The position numbers and the translations under genes were made by a program. A model generated the notes under the pieces. The model was not told the origin of the DNA and ran no database searches. It saw only the letters and a list, made by a program, of their open reading frames with translations. Shown piece by piece: positions 1 to 12,615 of a DNA stretch of 64,000 nt. Source of the stretch: Apiospora phragmitis (taxonomy: Eukaryota; Ascomycota; Sordariomycetes; Amphisphaeriales; Apiosporaceae); contig JAQQWL010000018.1 in the NCBI GenBank assembly GCA_038363925.1, positions 1 through 64,000 on the forward strand. Direction: 5' to 3'. Each line of letters begins with the position of its first letter. Position 1 is the stretch's first letter.

Positions 1-1109
1 AAGCGCGGGTGGTCGCAATGGTATTCAACCTAACAGAGGTTAGGAAGGGCTCATTATAGAGGAGTGCCCGGATCGTACCCGTCCCTCATCGCACATACTG
101 CCGGGCGAACCTGAAGCTAAGCGAACCATAGGATGCTAATATGAATGGGGAAAGTTGGCGGAGTTCTGCCCGGAGCGGCTTTTGGCGATAACATTCAGCA
201 CAAAGCTTCACGCCCCATATGCAGACACTTTGCCCTCATGCATTTGGAGAAGGTCATAGCTCGTCCGCTCGCGCTGCAGCCATCGCAGTGGAACTGGCCT
301 CTCCTATCGGATCGGTAGTTTACTTCCATCAGAGGGGATGGTTGCAACTGTCCCCAGCCCTGGACCTCGGATAATAGTGCCGTTCAACGGTTAGGTGAAG
401 GTACCTCCACAAATCGAGATGGGAAATGGATCTGACATGACAGGCTACTATGTAGGACCGGCTTTGAAGCGAATCGCAGTTCGTGCCAGCGCTTTTACAT
501 AGTGATGGATGCTATCACACGGAAGCCGGATAAACAACGATGCGAGGTGCTACAGCCCCTCTCCTGGACGGATAGGCCCTAGCTTGTTTCAGTGACAGCC
601 CGATCTGCGTCCCTGTTGGTATGAACTTGCTTGCGCAAGCAGCAGATCGAGTATGCATGTATCAAATTGCTGGGATTGGGTGCTTGCTATGGACTTCCGC
701 AAGAGAAGTGTAAGGATCTGCTGGCTGTATAATCGAGCAGAGAAAATCGAAGGTCTCGTGGAGAGGCGTACAAGCAGGTACTCAGTAGTCTGGATGAGGA
801 GGTTTGCCGCTACCCCAATAGATCCCGTGAATTGAAAGCGTAACACATGCCTGAGCTTCAAGAAGAGCACCAAAACATTCCAGTGCCTGGTCCTAGCAAC
901 CCCTTCTTGAAAGCTTTTCGCTGTTCGAAGCGTGAGACTCGTTTCCTTGGGTGACAAATGAGCAGCACAGGCTCGATAGGTGGATGGTGTTAGATTTCTC
1001 ATCCGAAGTGATGAGTACAGGGCATTTCTCCATCATGATGCTGTCCAGGCTCAGGTGGTGCAACGTGACGGCAGAGTTATGAATGGATGAGAAAAGACCA
1101 ATAAATTCC
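1..1109. other. No recognisable gene
   Basis: Mixed-composition DNA without strong RIP. Short frames exist on both strands, but none shows a domain, a signal peptide or a convincing intron. A stretch near 395-430 weakly resembles 3483-3515 (both contain GAAGGTACCT and GAGATGGGA), which may be two remnants of an old repeat. Confidence 0.5.
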
Positions 1110-1572
1110 CTATAACTTCTCTGGCCATATGCCTTCCGTGTTCGTTGTGAAGTAAACATCCCATCTGCTATTTGGTCGTCGTGCTATGCATACCCTCCTC
1201 ACCATTCCTGGTGAGGCAATCCAGTCGTCGTGTAACGGACCTTGCTCGTTCCAGCTGCCCGCATCTGCGATGTATTGACCTCGATTATCCTGTCGGAGAA
1301 AGGGCCAGCAAATTCCATTCCTGATGGTCACTTCCCCGTTTGTACCGGCTACGGCGAAAACGCATCTCTCGCCCAGGTAATTATATGATGTTGTCCAGAT
1401 ATCGAACTGCGGGTGCGATTGCAGGTGAGTCATGCAAAAGTGAGGGGAGTCCCCTATATGACTTCTTTGGCCGTGATTGGGCCGTCGACCCTCGGCAAAC
1501 CTTATCCTTGTTGATCGCGTGGGATTCGCTTAGAGTCAGCAAACATATCAGGCCCTGTACAACTGACGTCAT
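1110..1572 (-). CDS. Putative small secreted protein, two exons
   Basis: Proposed CDS is complement(join(1110..1406,1501..1572)), 122 residues. Exon 1 starts at an ATG and encodes a short hydrophobic leader (MTSVVQGLICLLTLSESHA) that resembles a signal peptide. A 94-nt GT-AG intron with a TGACTCAC branch-like site and a CCGCAG acceptor joins it in frame to a 99-codon frame rich in Trp, Tyr and Gly with three Cys. The family is not recognised. Its size and predicted secretion are typical of fungal effector-like or surface proteins, but an odd number of cysteines and the lack of a known domain leave the role open. The spliced frame gains a leader and stays open, which supports the model. The frame could still be a chance one, and an alternative is a relic of a longer gene. 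Confidence 0.42.
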
Positions 1573-2189
1573 ATGCAGCCTCCACGTGGCTTGATCCAGA
1601 TCGGGCTGGGCAAAGCCATGTCTGCACCTAATTGTTTGCTACGATGGCACCAGCAGGCTGCCTGGGGCGGTATGTCCGTCCTCTTACGCTGGATTGCTTC
1701 AATGAAGGCGCCAAGTGCTCAGGCTTGGCGTTGTCTCCGGACAAAGTAGTGTACCAGGTTCCACAGATGCTTGCGTGTACGCACAGGCAGAACAAGCGCA
1801 GCGAAGCTGTATGAGACTTGGGGTGTGGATTGTATTACAGATTATCATTATTCGAGTCAAGAGGAAGGAAACAGACAGAATACAAACAAAGGAGAAAAAT
1901 AAACACTGTACTAGCATAGGAACAGCCTTCCAGGGGACAGTCTCCCAGGAACATGTCGCCTTACAAACCATGACGTAGACTGGTGTGGCCTTCCGTTAGC
2001 CGTGGAAATGCGAGCCTGCGGCAGTGCTAGCTGTGGTGCCGAGTGGTTGTGTATGGCCGCCATGGCTTGATGGCCACTTCCCTACCCTTGATTCCCTTGT
2101 CGAGATGCTTGTAGACGTTGGCAAACTCGATGCAGAGCTTGCGTTCTTCATCAGTCAGAGACGTTGATGTCGTTCGCCACCTTCTCCGG
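1573..2189. other. No recognisable gene
   Basis: Overlapping short frames occur on both strands at 1632-1978, including a hydrophobic minus-strand one, but none has a family signature or a consistent exon model. Confidence 0.45.
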
Positions 2190-2900
2190 TCAATCTCCAT
2201 AATGTACTGGGTGTGAAACTTGCTTTGGTGAGCCTAGAGTGGACCAGAGAGCGTTGGCATTAGCAAGGATTGACGTGTCTTGTGGATGGAGAGAAGGAGA
2301 GCATACTTTAAGGCCTCCGCTGTGCTCAAACGTTGTGCTGGAATTGCCGATTCTGCAGGTGGAACGCTTGGTGCGATCGTGGACCTTCTTGTGCGATTGA
2401 AGCCCTTCTGCCTGGGCAGAATCCCTTGTCACAAGCTACGAATAGGTGGTGCTTTTTCGCCAGTGTGTTGATGTCCATAGGTCTGGAGATTCAGTTTGAG
2501 TTGTGAACCGAAGGGCGTGCAGAACGCGTACCTTCAGGTTACCCTTTTGGGTGAAAGACTTGCCATATCTGGGGTGCTCGCAGGACTGGTTTTCTTTCCG
2601 GTTAGAGAAGAGTTCACTCACAACTGAGTCGGAACAGACATAACAATTTTCGGTAGGGTAAACATGCGGTGTTCCTGATTTAAGGTATTCCGATGCAGGC
2701 AAGGGACGCACTTCTCTTTGGTTTCGGAATCCTGAGCTCGTTGATTTTGTACAGATGAAGTGATGGTGACTTATCTTTTGCCGGGTTACCTGCTAGTCTT
2801 TCCCTGAAGAGGGATCCATCATTTTGTCGACAGAAGTTGATGTGGCTGTTGAGGTTAGCCGCGCATTTGCTTCCAAACGTGCTGTGTTTGGTGGTTTATC
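2190..2900 (-). pseudogene. Decayed C2H2 zinc-finger gene
   Basis: Several minus-strand frames carry pieces of fungal C2H2 fingers broken by stops and frameshifts. The clearest is at 2490-2590, CEHPRYGKSFTQKGNLKVR, which matches the GKxFTQxGNLKxH core of fingers in Azf1-like fungal regulators, although the second Cys and the His of the H-x-H part are degraded. Downstream, near 2390, the frame reads GLQSHKKVH, another finger tail. Upstream, near 2830-2890, it reads AANLNSHINFC, also finger-like. Together these suggest a multi-finger DNA-binding protein that has lost function. The breaks are ordinary frame disruptions rather than the dense TA-rich pattern of the RIP blocks. The original limits are not visible, so the coordinates are approximate. 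Confidence 0.5.
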
Positions 2901-4370
2901 CAGGGGGCTGGGTTAACGTGTCTCCTGAGGGTGATTGGTTTTGACATAGGAAGGTTAGAACTGGAAGGCTGCGGCGGGCAGGCTGGTATTCAGAGGTGTC
3001 AAGAAATTGGTAGTATAGGGGTTCAAGTAATTGATATGGAGGCGACACATTGGCTCACTACATGCCAATGGGAGTGAAAACGGTGAATTGGTTTGCACTT
3101 GAGGCCTGGTATGCAGGACTATTCGCCATATTGACCTTCCAATCGGGTGCCATTGCCCGTTCCTGCATTCGTCATCTTGGGCGGGTTTTGCTTTTGAAGA
3201 GGCATACGCTTTGGTAAGTAGAGGTTGAATTATTGACAAGACAACGCACAACCGTGGTGAAGAGCTTCCGGTCTGGGGCGGTTCTTGTGCGTGAACTATG
3301 AGTGTTGATAGTCACATCTTATAACAGACTTCCATTTCCATGCACTTTAACAAGGTCGTCGGCTCAATCTTTACCGCGCCAGCCCTCGTGGTGGAAATTA
3401 AACTGCGGCTAACTCCTATAACAAGGTATAGGTTGGATACTCCTTGGCCCTGAAGTTGGAACACCCCGCCCGGTGGCTAGCTGAAGGTACCTGCAAACAC
3501 CGAGATGGGATCAATGGCTGGATGCGGGTGCAAGGTATACCGAGTTTCAAGCATGTCAGCCATAGTCGTGCAAACCGTTGCGTGTTACAGCGAGGAGCGC
3601 ATGAGTTTGACACCTGCCGTAAGTAAGCAGAAGTTGCAGTTCATAGAACGATGGGATGAAGATGAATAGAACGTTACGTCCCTTTGTTTGTTATCTTACA
3701 CTTTGGGATAGAATATGGCATGCTATATTACACTAATATATCTACAAAGAATGGCCATTGACCTCGCTAACTGTTCGTTCCCCCGTGCACCTTCAAAATG
3801 GAGAGAAACAGTACTACTTCCAAGTTAGATAGATTCAAATATCCCAACCCAATTTGTTGTCCTTACCTCTGATGCACACCAAACCTTTCGGCTGAGGGCT
3901 TGGCTGATTTCAAGCGTTGGAGAAAGGGCGTGGCAACAAATGATTGTTATCGGGGATGTTGGCTGAAAGAACCTAGATTGCTGAAGAAGCGAAGGAAGTC
4001 ACAGGGTGAAGGGGAAAGGATTGGCAAAAGTGCTTAAATTTCCACAAGATTGTCAAGCCTGCGGGATCTTGGTAGCTAAATACTGAATAAGTAGACCTAG
4101 TAGATTACATGTTGGGAAAGAGGGCGGGCCGTAATCGCCTTGTGAAAAGCCGCCCTGACCGAGTCACCTCGAACATAGCCTCTCTAGAATTATTCCAGGG
4201 TCGGGTCCACGTCACTATCCTCCAATCTGTTCCACGTACCACAGCTCTGTAGAACGTAGAGACTTCAGGATTAACTAACTGGAAGCGCGAAGATGCTTTG
4301 CGATTACCTATTGCGTATTTGGGGTTCTCTCGCCGTGGAGTAGAGAATGGAAACAGTTGAGGCAGTTAAC
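2901..4370. other. No recognisable gene
   Basis: Short frames only (for example 2955-3251 minus, 3416-3626 both strands). No domain or exon model could be supported. AT content rises from about 3.7 kb towards the RIP block. Confidence 0.5.
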
Positions 4371-5400
4371 GCCCGAGTATATCTCTCCAATATTGCATTA
4401 TTAGTGCCTTAAAGATAGAAAAACCAATACATTACGAAGCAAGGGAGATAGCAAGCCGACTAATATTAAACGGACCGTAACGGATATCGAAATGGGGCTG
4501 GACGAGTTGCTGCCCTCGGGGCGACCTTACGTAGCTAATAAGCTCGACGGATAGATTAAAACAAGATCGCTAGTAGAGAAAGAACCCGATATTTATAATG
4601 TGATTTTTAAGTAACGGAACTTAGAGCGTAGTCTCTATCTTATATATACGAAACTTAGCGTATTTAGTGCGGGATAACATTATTAAAAAGGCGGCTAGGA
4701 GGTCCTTAAACTAGGTAAGTTAAAGAATAAAAAGTTGTTAAAGGGTTTTTACGATTAGTGGTAAATTAATAAATAGTTTTATAATTAGTTTAATCCTTTA
4801 TTCGAGGACTGCCTCTATTAAACGCTCATCCTCGAAAGCTTTATAGCTAGATAATAATTAAAACGTTTTGGCCGTTCTAAAATTTTATAAACGAAAAAAT
4901 TCAAAAGTACCGATAAACGAGCCTAAAATAATAAAACCTCAGCAGGCGTGTAATCACGTTAAAGATATCTATAATACTGTTATGTACTCCTCCTGGCCTC
5001 TAGCTAGCTCGGAAAACGACGGACTAAGGCGAATAGGTAAAGCTTAGATGGTTTCCGTCTTCGTCGTAGATCTTTAATTCCCCGTTAAAAAGGGTTTAGT
5101 AAGACTTAGTAATAGTGTTTAACCGTTAGGCGATATATAATACGTAATTCGTTTTTTAAAAATAAATAGGCCTGGATTACGAGCTAAGTAAATAGTTTTT
5201 ATATTCTTTTTAACGAGTCCTATAAAGAGTTAGCCTCAAATTAACAAGAAAGCTGTGGCGGTGTATTAACCTTGATATCATTAATTAAGATGCCGCCTTT
5301 AATCTGGACCTAACGGACCGATATTTAGTAAGGTTTCGATAACCGGCCCCATCTGATTGCTATAAACCTCGGTGCCGCCGATCGCATTCTATCGGAATTT
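4370..5400. repeat. RIP-mutated AT-rich block
   Basis: TpA-rich sequence with retained CG dinucleotides and stops in every frame, the appearance expected after C-to-T mutation at CpA. No relic protein could be read. Borders are visual estimates. Confidence 0.7.
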
Positions 5401-6690
5401 ATAGTAATGCTTGTCTCTGGGCCTCCCCTTTTCCTCTCCGGATGCTTTCGGCGTTCTTGGACGGTATCGCCACCAGTGCATAATCAGAGTTCTATATTAT
5501 ATGAACTGATACTCGCTTGATTACCTCTGCTACTTCTAATTTTATTGCCAACAGGTAGAACTTGGGGTCGGATGTGGAATTACCATGACGTGTATTCTAT
5601 TGCGCAGCCATTGGCCTCCATTAGTGTCGTCAAATACTTTATAAGCAGAGGCAGTGTACCCAGGCTGGGTCGACTGCCTCCAGCGATAAGCGTTCCTGCA
5701 TGGGCTAGCTTGATAGCAGCTCCATAGCTCGAGTGAAATCAGGGCGAAAGTAAGCGAGAGGGCCACACAAGCCGGGCGAGAGCAAGGGGCCGTCATATAC
5801 TGTTTCGCTTGATCCATATTCATGGGAAGTGAGGGGTCATTTGGCTTTCATCAAGGGGTACGTAGACAGCCAGCCACTGATGCAGAGCTGACTCGATGCC
5901 GTGGTTGTGACCTCCTTTGACTCAGAGCAGGGTTTGCTGCTTCATAGGAAAGGTGGGTTGGTGGCCCCCTCAGTAGCTTTTGCCTCGGGGTGCTGGCAAA
6001 GTACAGGGGTTCCCGTTACTCCCAACCGCCACCGCACATCGGTTATTTCCCTGACCACCACTCGACGATCTCCTCTGTGCCGGGGTTACCTCCTGCACCT
6101 TTTGATTCTCTACGTTAGTTCAGGTTCTGTGTCACGAGCCAGGGTGATACCAATCTTCTCCCAGTTTCTCTCAGGGACGGATCGCTAAAGAAGCGTGTCT
6201 CGATTATTGATAAGATCGGCAATGAATTTAATTTTATGTTGATGATTATTGCAAGCTGAGCAGCTTGAAACTAATCATAAGGCCGCTGCAGGGCGAAGGA
6301 GTGAAGGAAAAAGGCAAAATAAAAGCCAGGCAACAATAGGTACATTCCAAGCATTTACTACCAATTTGCATTGCACCCAATATGAAATGTATGCAGGACG
6401 ATTGCCTCCGAAACTCCCAGATGTTCTAATGCTCCGAGCTGGTCGCACAAGTCTACAATCTCGTTCAGATCATTGAAAAGCGGAGATGTCGTAGCAACTT
6501 TCCTTGCTTAGAGGGCCTGGATAACATGCTTGAAAGGGTCCACGTCACCCTCGTACTAATAGTCCCATCCGTGCGTCTTTAATAGGGACCTTGCTTTTGC
6601 CGCGTATGCTGCCCCCCTTGTCGCCGCCTTCCCAATAAGAGGATATACTGCCCACTAGTTTCTTCGGCAGGTCCCAGCCCTCGATCTGCC
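5400..6690. other. Normal-composition gap between two RIP blocks, no gene recognised
   Basis: GC content returns to roughly that of the gene-bearing DNA. Frames at 5542-5823, 5901-6188 and 6249-6476 show no domain, leader or intron model. The abrupt change on both sides suggests either a single-copy segment spared by RIP or a later insertion. Confidence 0.5.
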
Positions 6691-9600
6691 TCAAGGTATC
6701 CTCCTCCGTAAAAAGGGAAAATGTACCAATCTACTACATTACCTACTTTACTTCCGGAGATATATAACTATCCTAAGCGCTAGTATTTAGAACGTTAAGT
6801 AACTCGATCGCTTTATTACTTATAGAATAGATATAGGTTTAATATAAAGCGTTAATAGGTTTATACTAGAAATACTATAGTCAGTTATATATGCTATTGT
6901 TGAAGGATTATATTATTTACCGGTTACGGTAGCCGCTTTAAAGCCCTATAAAGTAATTAATTTACCTACTCTTTTCGTAAATAGGCCAATCCGCCAATTA
7001 TACTTATTAAACGGGATAAGGGTAGGGGCGCGCTATTTATATATAAATGATTTAAGTGTTATAACTTAACGGGGGACGCTCTAGAAAAGGTATAAATAAT
7101 AAAACGTTTTAGCTATTAATAGTAGTTTAATGCAATGATAGGAAATACGATTACATGGAACGTATATTGAACTTTTAATGCTTAGGCTGACGGTGCGGCG
7201 AAGTGAAATAGAGCTGTGCCTAAGCGTACTTTTATCCGGGACTATAATGCCGTCCAGATATAGTGGTAAACACTATACCCGTTTACTATCTCGAATCGAG
7301 AAAAAGAAGGATAGTAATAATAAGAAAAGCTTTAGTATAAAACACGAATAGAATAGATAGCGCAGAGAATGGCTAATATCAATTATAATTAGTTGAGAAT
7401 TCATTAGGAATTTAGTCGATTTAGCGTTTAGGAATAGACTAGTCGCTGAAAGGCATTTATAAAACGAAATAAGCAATTATAACTATCTAGCCTAGTATCA
7501 AAAAAGGAAATGTGCATATATATTGAGCACGATGTAATAGGATCCCCAAGTCTATAGCCGTACCGTCTATGCTATATTATTATGCGCCTATATAAAGAAT
7601 AAAACGGTAGGACCTAAATACAGAAAGGAATAAAGGCGATTATATATCGTTTTATATAATATCCTACTATGCGGCGTATACCGCCGCACATAAAGTAGAT
7701 CGTTAAGAATAAGGTAAACGTAAAGTATAAACTATATATATCTATTTTTAGTAAAGGTATAATATTAAGGTTAATAATCTAAATACGAGAGCGAGGCAGG
7801 AATAAGGTAGTGGTGAAGTAAAAAGTGAGGAAATAAAGGAATATATTATTTTATAAGCCGTACAGGAAGGCCCGGAGGCTTATATCGGTTGGGACAGGTC
7901 TTTAGGACTAGCAGTCTTTCCGGTTCTAACTCTACACGATCCTAGACGGAATTATATAGCTATTATCGAGCTTAAATAAATTAATATAGAGAGAATCCTA
8001 TTTATTACTACCGGCATAGCATGACCGGTAAGCGGTAATATAATAAACTTCAGTGGATACCGGTGTATATATTACGGATACTTACCGGTATCCTACCCGG
8101 TAACGGTAGTAATAGATATAACCGAAGTTAAGCTAAGGGCGGTTATATTAACGTGGTTGAAACTAACTTTTAATATAGGCTACGTTAGTATAGCGAAGCT
8201 GATCGTTATATATAAAAGTGAATTTTAAGTGAATATTAGTTTATAGTATTTTATAATCCGTTCTTTGCTTCGAGGTATTTAAGGAACAGAATCGATTATT
8301 CTATACTTAAAACATTTTATAGCTATATTATATATCTGATCACTAATAAAAAAGTATGTCTGTCAAGTTCGAGATGCTGGAAGCTTTTGTATATTTTGTT
8401 TATTTGACACGATATTATTAAGTAGCCGTGAAGATTTATATTAACCCTTTAAAGATATTACAACTATTGGATAAAGAGATTAAGCTGTGTAAATTATAGG
8501 GTTATTCGTGCTGTAATAAAGCTCGAAAGCCGCAGAAGTTATCCGCAAATTTTATAATACTTAGTATAAGCCTGGCAAATAGCTTAATAGGGGTAGCTTT
8601 ATAGCTACGTAATAGAAGTAAAGCTAACAGCCTCGGCAGTTATATTCGTGAAAACCATACCGTAAAGCCTAACGTGTTATATTAAGAAAGCAAGTCTTCT
8701 TACCTACGAATACGGCGAGTTAGTAAATATAAATATAGTAGCGAGCGAGCAAGGGGCTACCGACAGTACTTTAATCGCAAGACAGCGTGCGGACCACGGG
8801 GTAGTCAAACAGAGAGTCAGTCCCGTCATAACGGGGTCGTAGATAACCTCCGGGATGAGAGTCCCGCGTCCTTTATGGGTCCAAAAGTTCAAACCGGCCG
8901 GTCCTAGTTTAGCCAGTGTAAAAACTACGCAGGCCTGAGCTGGCTATCCTAAGCCGGTTGGCAGGAGGTGCTAGAAGCGTAGAGGAGGCAATTATTACAA
9001 TCGCTAAAATAAGGAATAAGCAGCGAGACTGGGCTAAGATTAAGGATTAGATTTCGGAATATCTGCTTCGATACCTCCGGATCTGCAGTATCACGAATAG
9101 GGGAATGATAACCTACTGTTAGCTATCGAGTACCGCCCGGAAAAGTCAGCCTATTAGATTAATAGCTTGGTAGAGGCCGTAGCTAAGCGGATTAGTCCTT
9201 AAGAACTTCTTATAAATTATATATATAGTAGTGAGTTACCCTTTCCAAACTAATACCGATCTAATTCAAGTAGTGGTCAACTTTCGATAGAGCGTAGCTA
9301 GCTATTTAAAAATGATGGCTACTAGATCACGAAAACGGTTTACGAGGGCATACTTAGCGATAATATCCACGTCTTAAAAGAACTATACCCTTTAATCCCG
9401 CTACGAGCCTCTACTACCTGCTGGGAAGAGAGTAAATCGCGACCCTTTTAAAAGAATATAGAATCTTATTCCTTACTAGTTATAAAGAATTATGTCGCGA
9501 ATTAAGTTTAGAGAGTCTTTAATTACGATCCGAACGCTGGTATTAATCTATTTAATTTAATATTATTAAGGTAAATTAACAGGCTTAACGTTTCCCACCT

Positions 9601-10360
9601 TTAGTCTAAAAAAATAAAGAGAGATATTAGCTCGTTATAAGTAAGAAGTATATATATAAATACAGCCTCTAGCTTTAAAAAACGTAAAAAGAACGGGAAC
9701 ACGGCTAGTATAACGACGCGAGCGCTTATTTCCGCATTTTTACCCGCGCTCGATAGGCCCTTTTTACCTCCACTTATCCCGTAGAGAGAAAATATAAAGC
9801 GTATTCAGAGACGCACTATTCCCTGCTTACACCTCACTATTAATTTAATAGAACGCTAAACGAGTGGACTTAAGGGATATTCAGTCAGATATGGATTACC
9901 GTGGTAATGATCAAGATATTATACTATCAAGGTTATATAATACGGGTATTACCGGGGAAGAAATTATACAAGTCACGAATGATCACTCGATAAGATAAGA
10001 TAACACCACGAGTTTCCTCGACGTATTAATAACTTAAGACCTTGACGACGAGCTTTTTATTAATATATAGGACTTCTTAAATAGCTAGGATAGTTTCTTT
10101 ATATATAAAATCGTAATAAATAAAATCCTTCCCTCTATTATATACAAAGCATACCCTGGCTATATGATATATAACTAAGATTTCCAATCTATATAATAAA
10201 GAGGCTCGCTACGTTTATTAAAAGCAACCTTTACAACGAGATTAAACGACTTGATTATAAATAAAATTAAGTATAGCTATTTTTTATCTGAAGTGAGTCC
10301 TCCCGACGCAAATAAGAGAGTATTAGGACGTACAACTTAGAGGTTAAGGTGCGCAGCCTT
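6690..10360. repeat. RIP-mutated AT-rich block
   Basis: Dense TA dinucleotides with stops in all frames. A less mutated patch at 8704-8892 can be read on either strand but was not assigned. Around 8000-8120 there is a cluster of CCGGTA/TACCGG motifs with inverted ends (ATTACTACCGG near 8005 and CGGTAGTAAT near 8105), possibly the tip of a hairpin or a transposon end. Confidence 0.7.
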
Positions 10361-12615
10361 AATGGTGGATCTCTGCTTTAGTTAATTAGAGAATTAGTTT
10401 AGGGACAGAGCCTTACTACTTCATGAATGATCTCCTTAAAAGCTTGGTTAAAGATAGAATTGAATAGCTGCGGCCTTAATTGTAGATACTCTAACGTCCT
10501 TGGGCTTTACGCCTTAACTCTGTTTTATAAGAAGAGGTTGTGCTATTTTGTTGTTAATTTCTACAGAGCTAAGTACACATACATGGTCGCTAAGCTTGGG
10601 GGATAGAGAAATTGTCTGAATTACTGCTTCTATGGTGGAAGATTCTCTTGAGTGGCAGAAGAATAAGGGGATTTATCGAAAAGTAATCTTTTGTTGGCTA
10701 TGGGGTTTATAAATACATGAATAGAACATGTGAGCCTAAGGCTGTGTTGAGTCACGGAGGTGTCGGCAACGGCGAGTTGGCCGTGCGGAGAAACGTCGGC
10801 CCATTTGTGGAATCCCACTCCGCGTAGGATGGTTCATAGACTCCATCTTGTACCATCGTCACTCATGACCTGGTCTATAGGGATTGTATCATCATGATTC
10901 CTCTGCTTTTCCTCCTTTTTCTGCTTCTCCTTCTTCTGCTTCTCCTTCTTCTGCTCCTCTTCTTCTGCTCCTCCTTCAGACTGTTGCTTTCTTTATTGTT
11001 TGACATGGTGATCTTAATTTCGACGGCAGACGTATAGATGAGCGGTGATAATGATACAGACTAGTAACCTGGGTAGTAATGCTTGATAGTGGAGGAAATT
11101 GTGTGGGTGTAAGTATACACTCACTGGTGACTTATCTGTGACGGTGGATAGCGATACTGAAGAGACGTTGACTATGTATTGATAGCAGCTACGTGGCCTT
11201 CCGGTAGCGATGCTGATCTGGAAAGTATTCGCTAGAATTGAGGAAGTGATGAAAAAGATGACTCGGGGCAGCCTGTGAGCAGAAATAGAAGGAAACTTAT
11301 ACCGTTTGAGTCCTATCTAGTTTGATTCGAGACGACGCTGTCCTTACCCTCCATCGATTCGGGAAGGATTCACCCCGAGCTGCAGCCCCTATTGGTTTGC
11401 CTAAAAACGGTATATATCCATACATGGCCATCATCCGACCTAGAAGACCAATACTAAGAATATCAATCACATTGGTCTCTTATGGTCAGGGGGTGCTGAG
11501 CGAGCCGCTGCATGCTGTGCCGGGGTGGGAAGAGATTCACTGACCTGCAACCTCCTGCAATGGCTTGCATGACGAAGTCTTTCCCACATTGTTTGTGGTA
11601 GACAGAAAGAGTGTGGACTGATCTTAGTTCTTCAATATGGTATAGACCCTGAAGATAAAAACCTCTCAGGCCACTGGCTAGGGGAGCTCCAGATGAAATA
11701 CTGTGCCAGTCCCCGAGTATTGAGTTATACTTGTATCTGAGAGTCACGTCGATATGTCGAGTAATTTAGTTGTTGGCCTACTTGTTGTGGTCACCTTGGT
11801 AATATATTCATGATGGCACATCATGCTGGATGCCGCCGCCGAGGTTAGCTTGGTATGTGCAAATCTCAATTGCTTGCATGGGGGCGTTGTTGCGAATGGT
11901 CATGTCTGGCACATTTTATGTCTTGATAGATGTTTCTTTTGCCGATAGGCCAAAGAGTAGGTATATTGATATGTCTCATGTACTTCCATGATCCGGGGCA
12001 ACGAGCAAGCCATTGGCCAATATCGTAACAAACAACTGTATACTTCCTGCTGCATGTTGTCCCTGGTTGTGAGAGCTTCCACCCTGGCTGCAACCCTGCA
12101 GTGGCTTGCATGGAGATATAAGCGTGTTGGAAGTTTTCATCTCAGGCAGATCCTACAACCTGGGACATGTTGATTCCTTCCTGGGCATGTCCAAGTACTT
12201 CACAAGAAACGCATACGGACAGGGTAGTTGGCAAGGTATTGGCCGACCTACAAACCAGCAACTGCATGCATCCTACCCGGTATGGGCATAAGCCGTGTGT
12301 TAGACAGCCTCCAGATCCATATCCTGCAAAAGAAACGGTATTATTGGTCAACGGAATAAGCCAGTATCTGTTTTTTTTAGTAGCATATCTAGCCAGCGGC
12401 CACTTTACTCACTTACGAGGTTGGTCCATTTTTTGCTTACCTCTCTAGTGCCAATTGTTTGCCTGCACTGTATTCCGTGTCACCCTCATTTGCTTACCCC
12501 AAGGCAAGTCTAACTGTTCTCATTCTCGGTCTCATACCCATGACGAATGCATTCTCTGTAGACTTCCATTGTACTTAGACATGTCTGTCATATTCAACTC
12601 CAATTCAAATAATAT
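10361..12615. other. No firm gene; diverged repeated words
   Basis: Normal-composition DNA. On the minus strand, similar phrases recur: ATGCAAGCCATTGCAGGAGG near 11570 and ATGCAAGCCACTGCAGGGTTG near 12110. Both lie in short open frames, as if a repeat-containing protein had decayed here. No domain could be named. Confidence 0.4.
10898..10982. repeat. Pyrimidine-rich simple repeat
   Basis: An imperfect tandem array of CTTCTGCTTCTCCTT / CTTCTGCTCCTC units about 12-15 nt long, lying on the plus strand with almost no purines except G. Confidence 0.8.

Noticed and set aside
383..3560. Pair of copies of one element at about 385-480 and 3470-3560
   Set aside because: Only about 30 bp resemble each other; too short and diverged to call.
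11463..12351. A repeat-containing lectin gene on the minus strand
   Set aside because: Repeated phrases exist, but no strand-consistent frame, start or lectin motif could be built.
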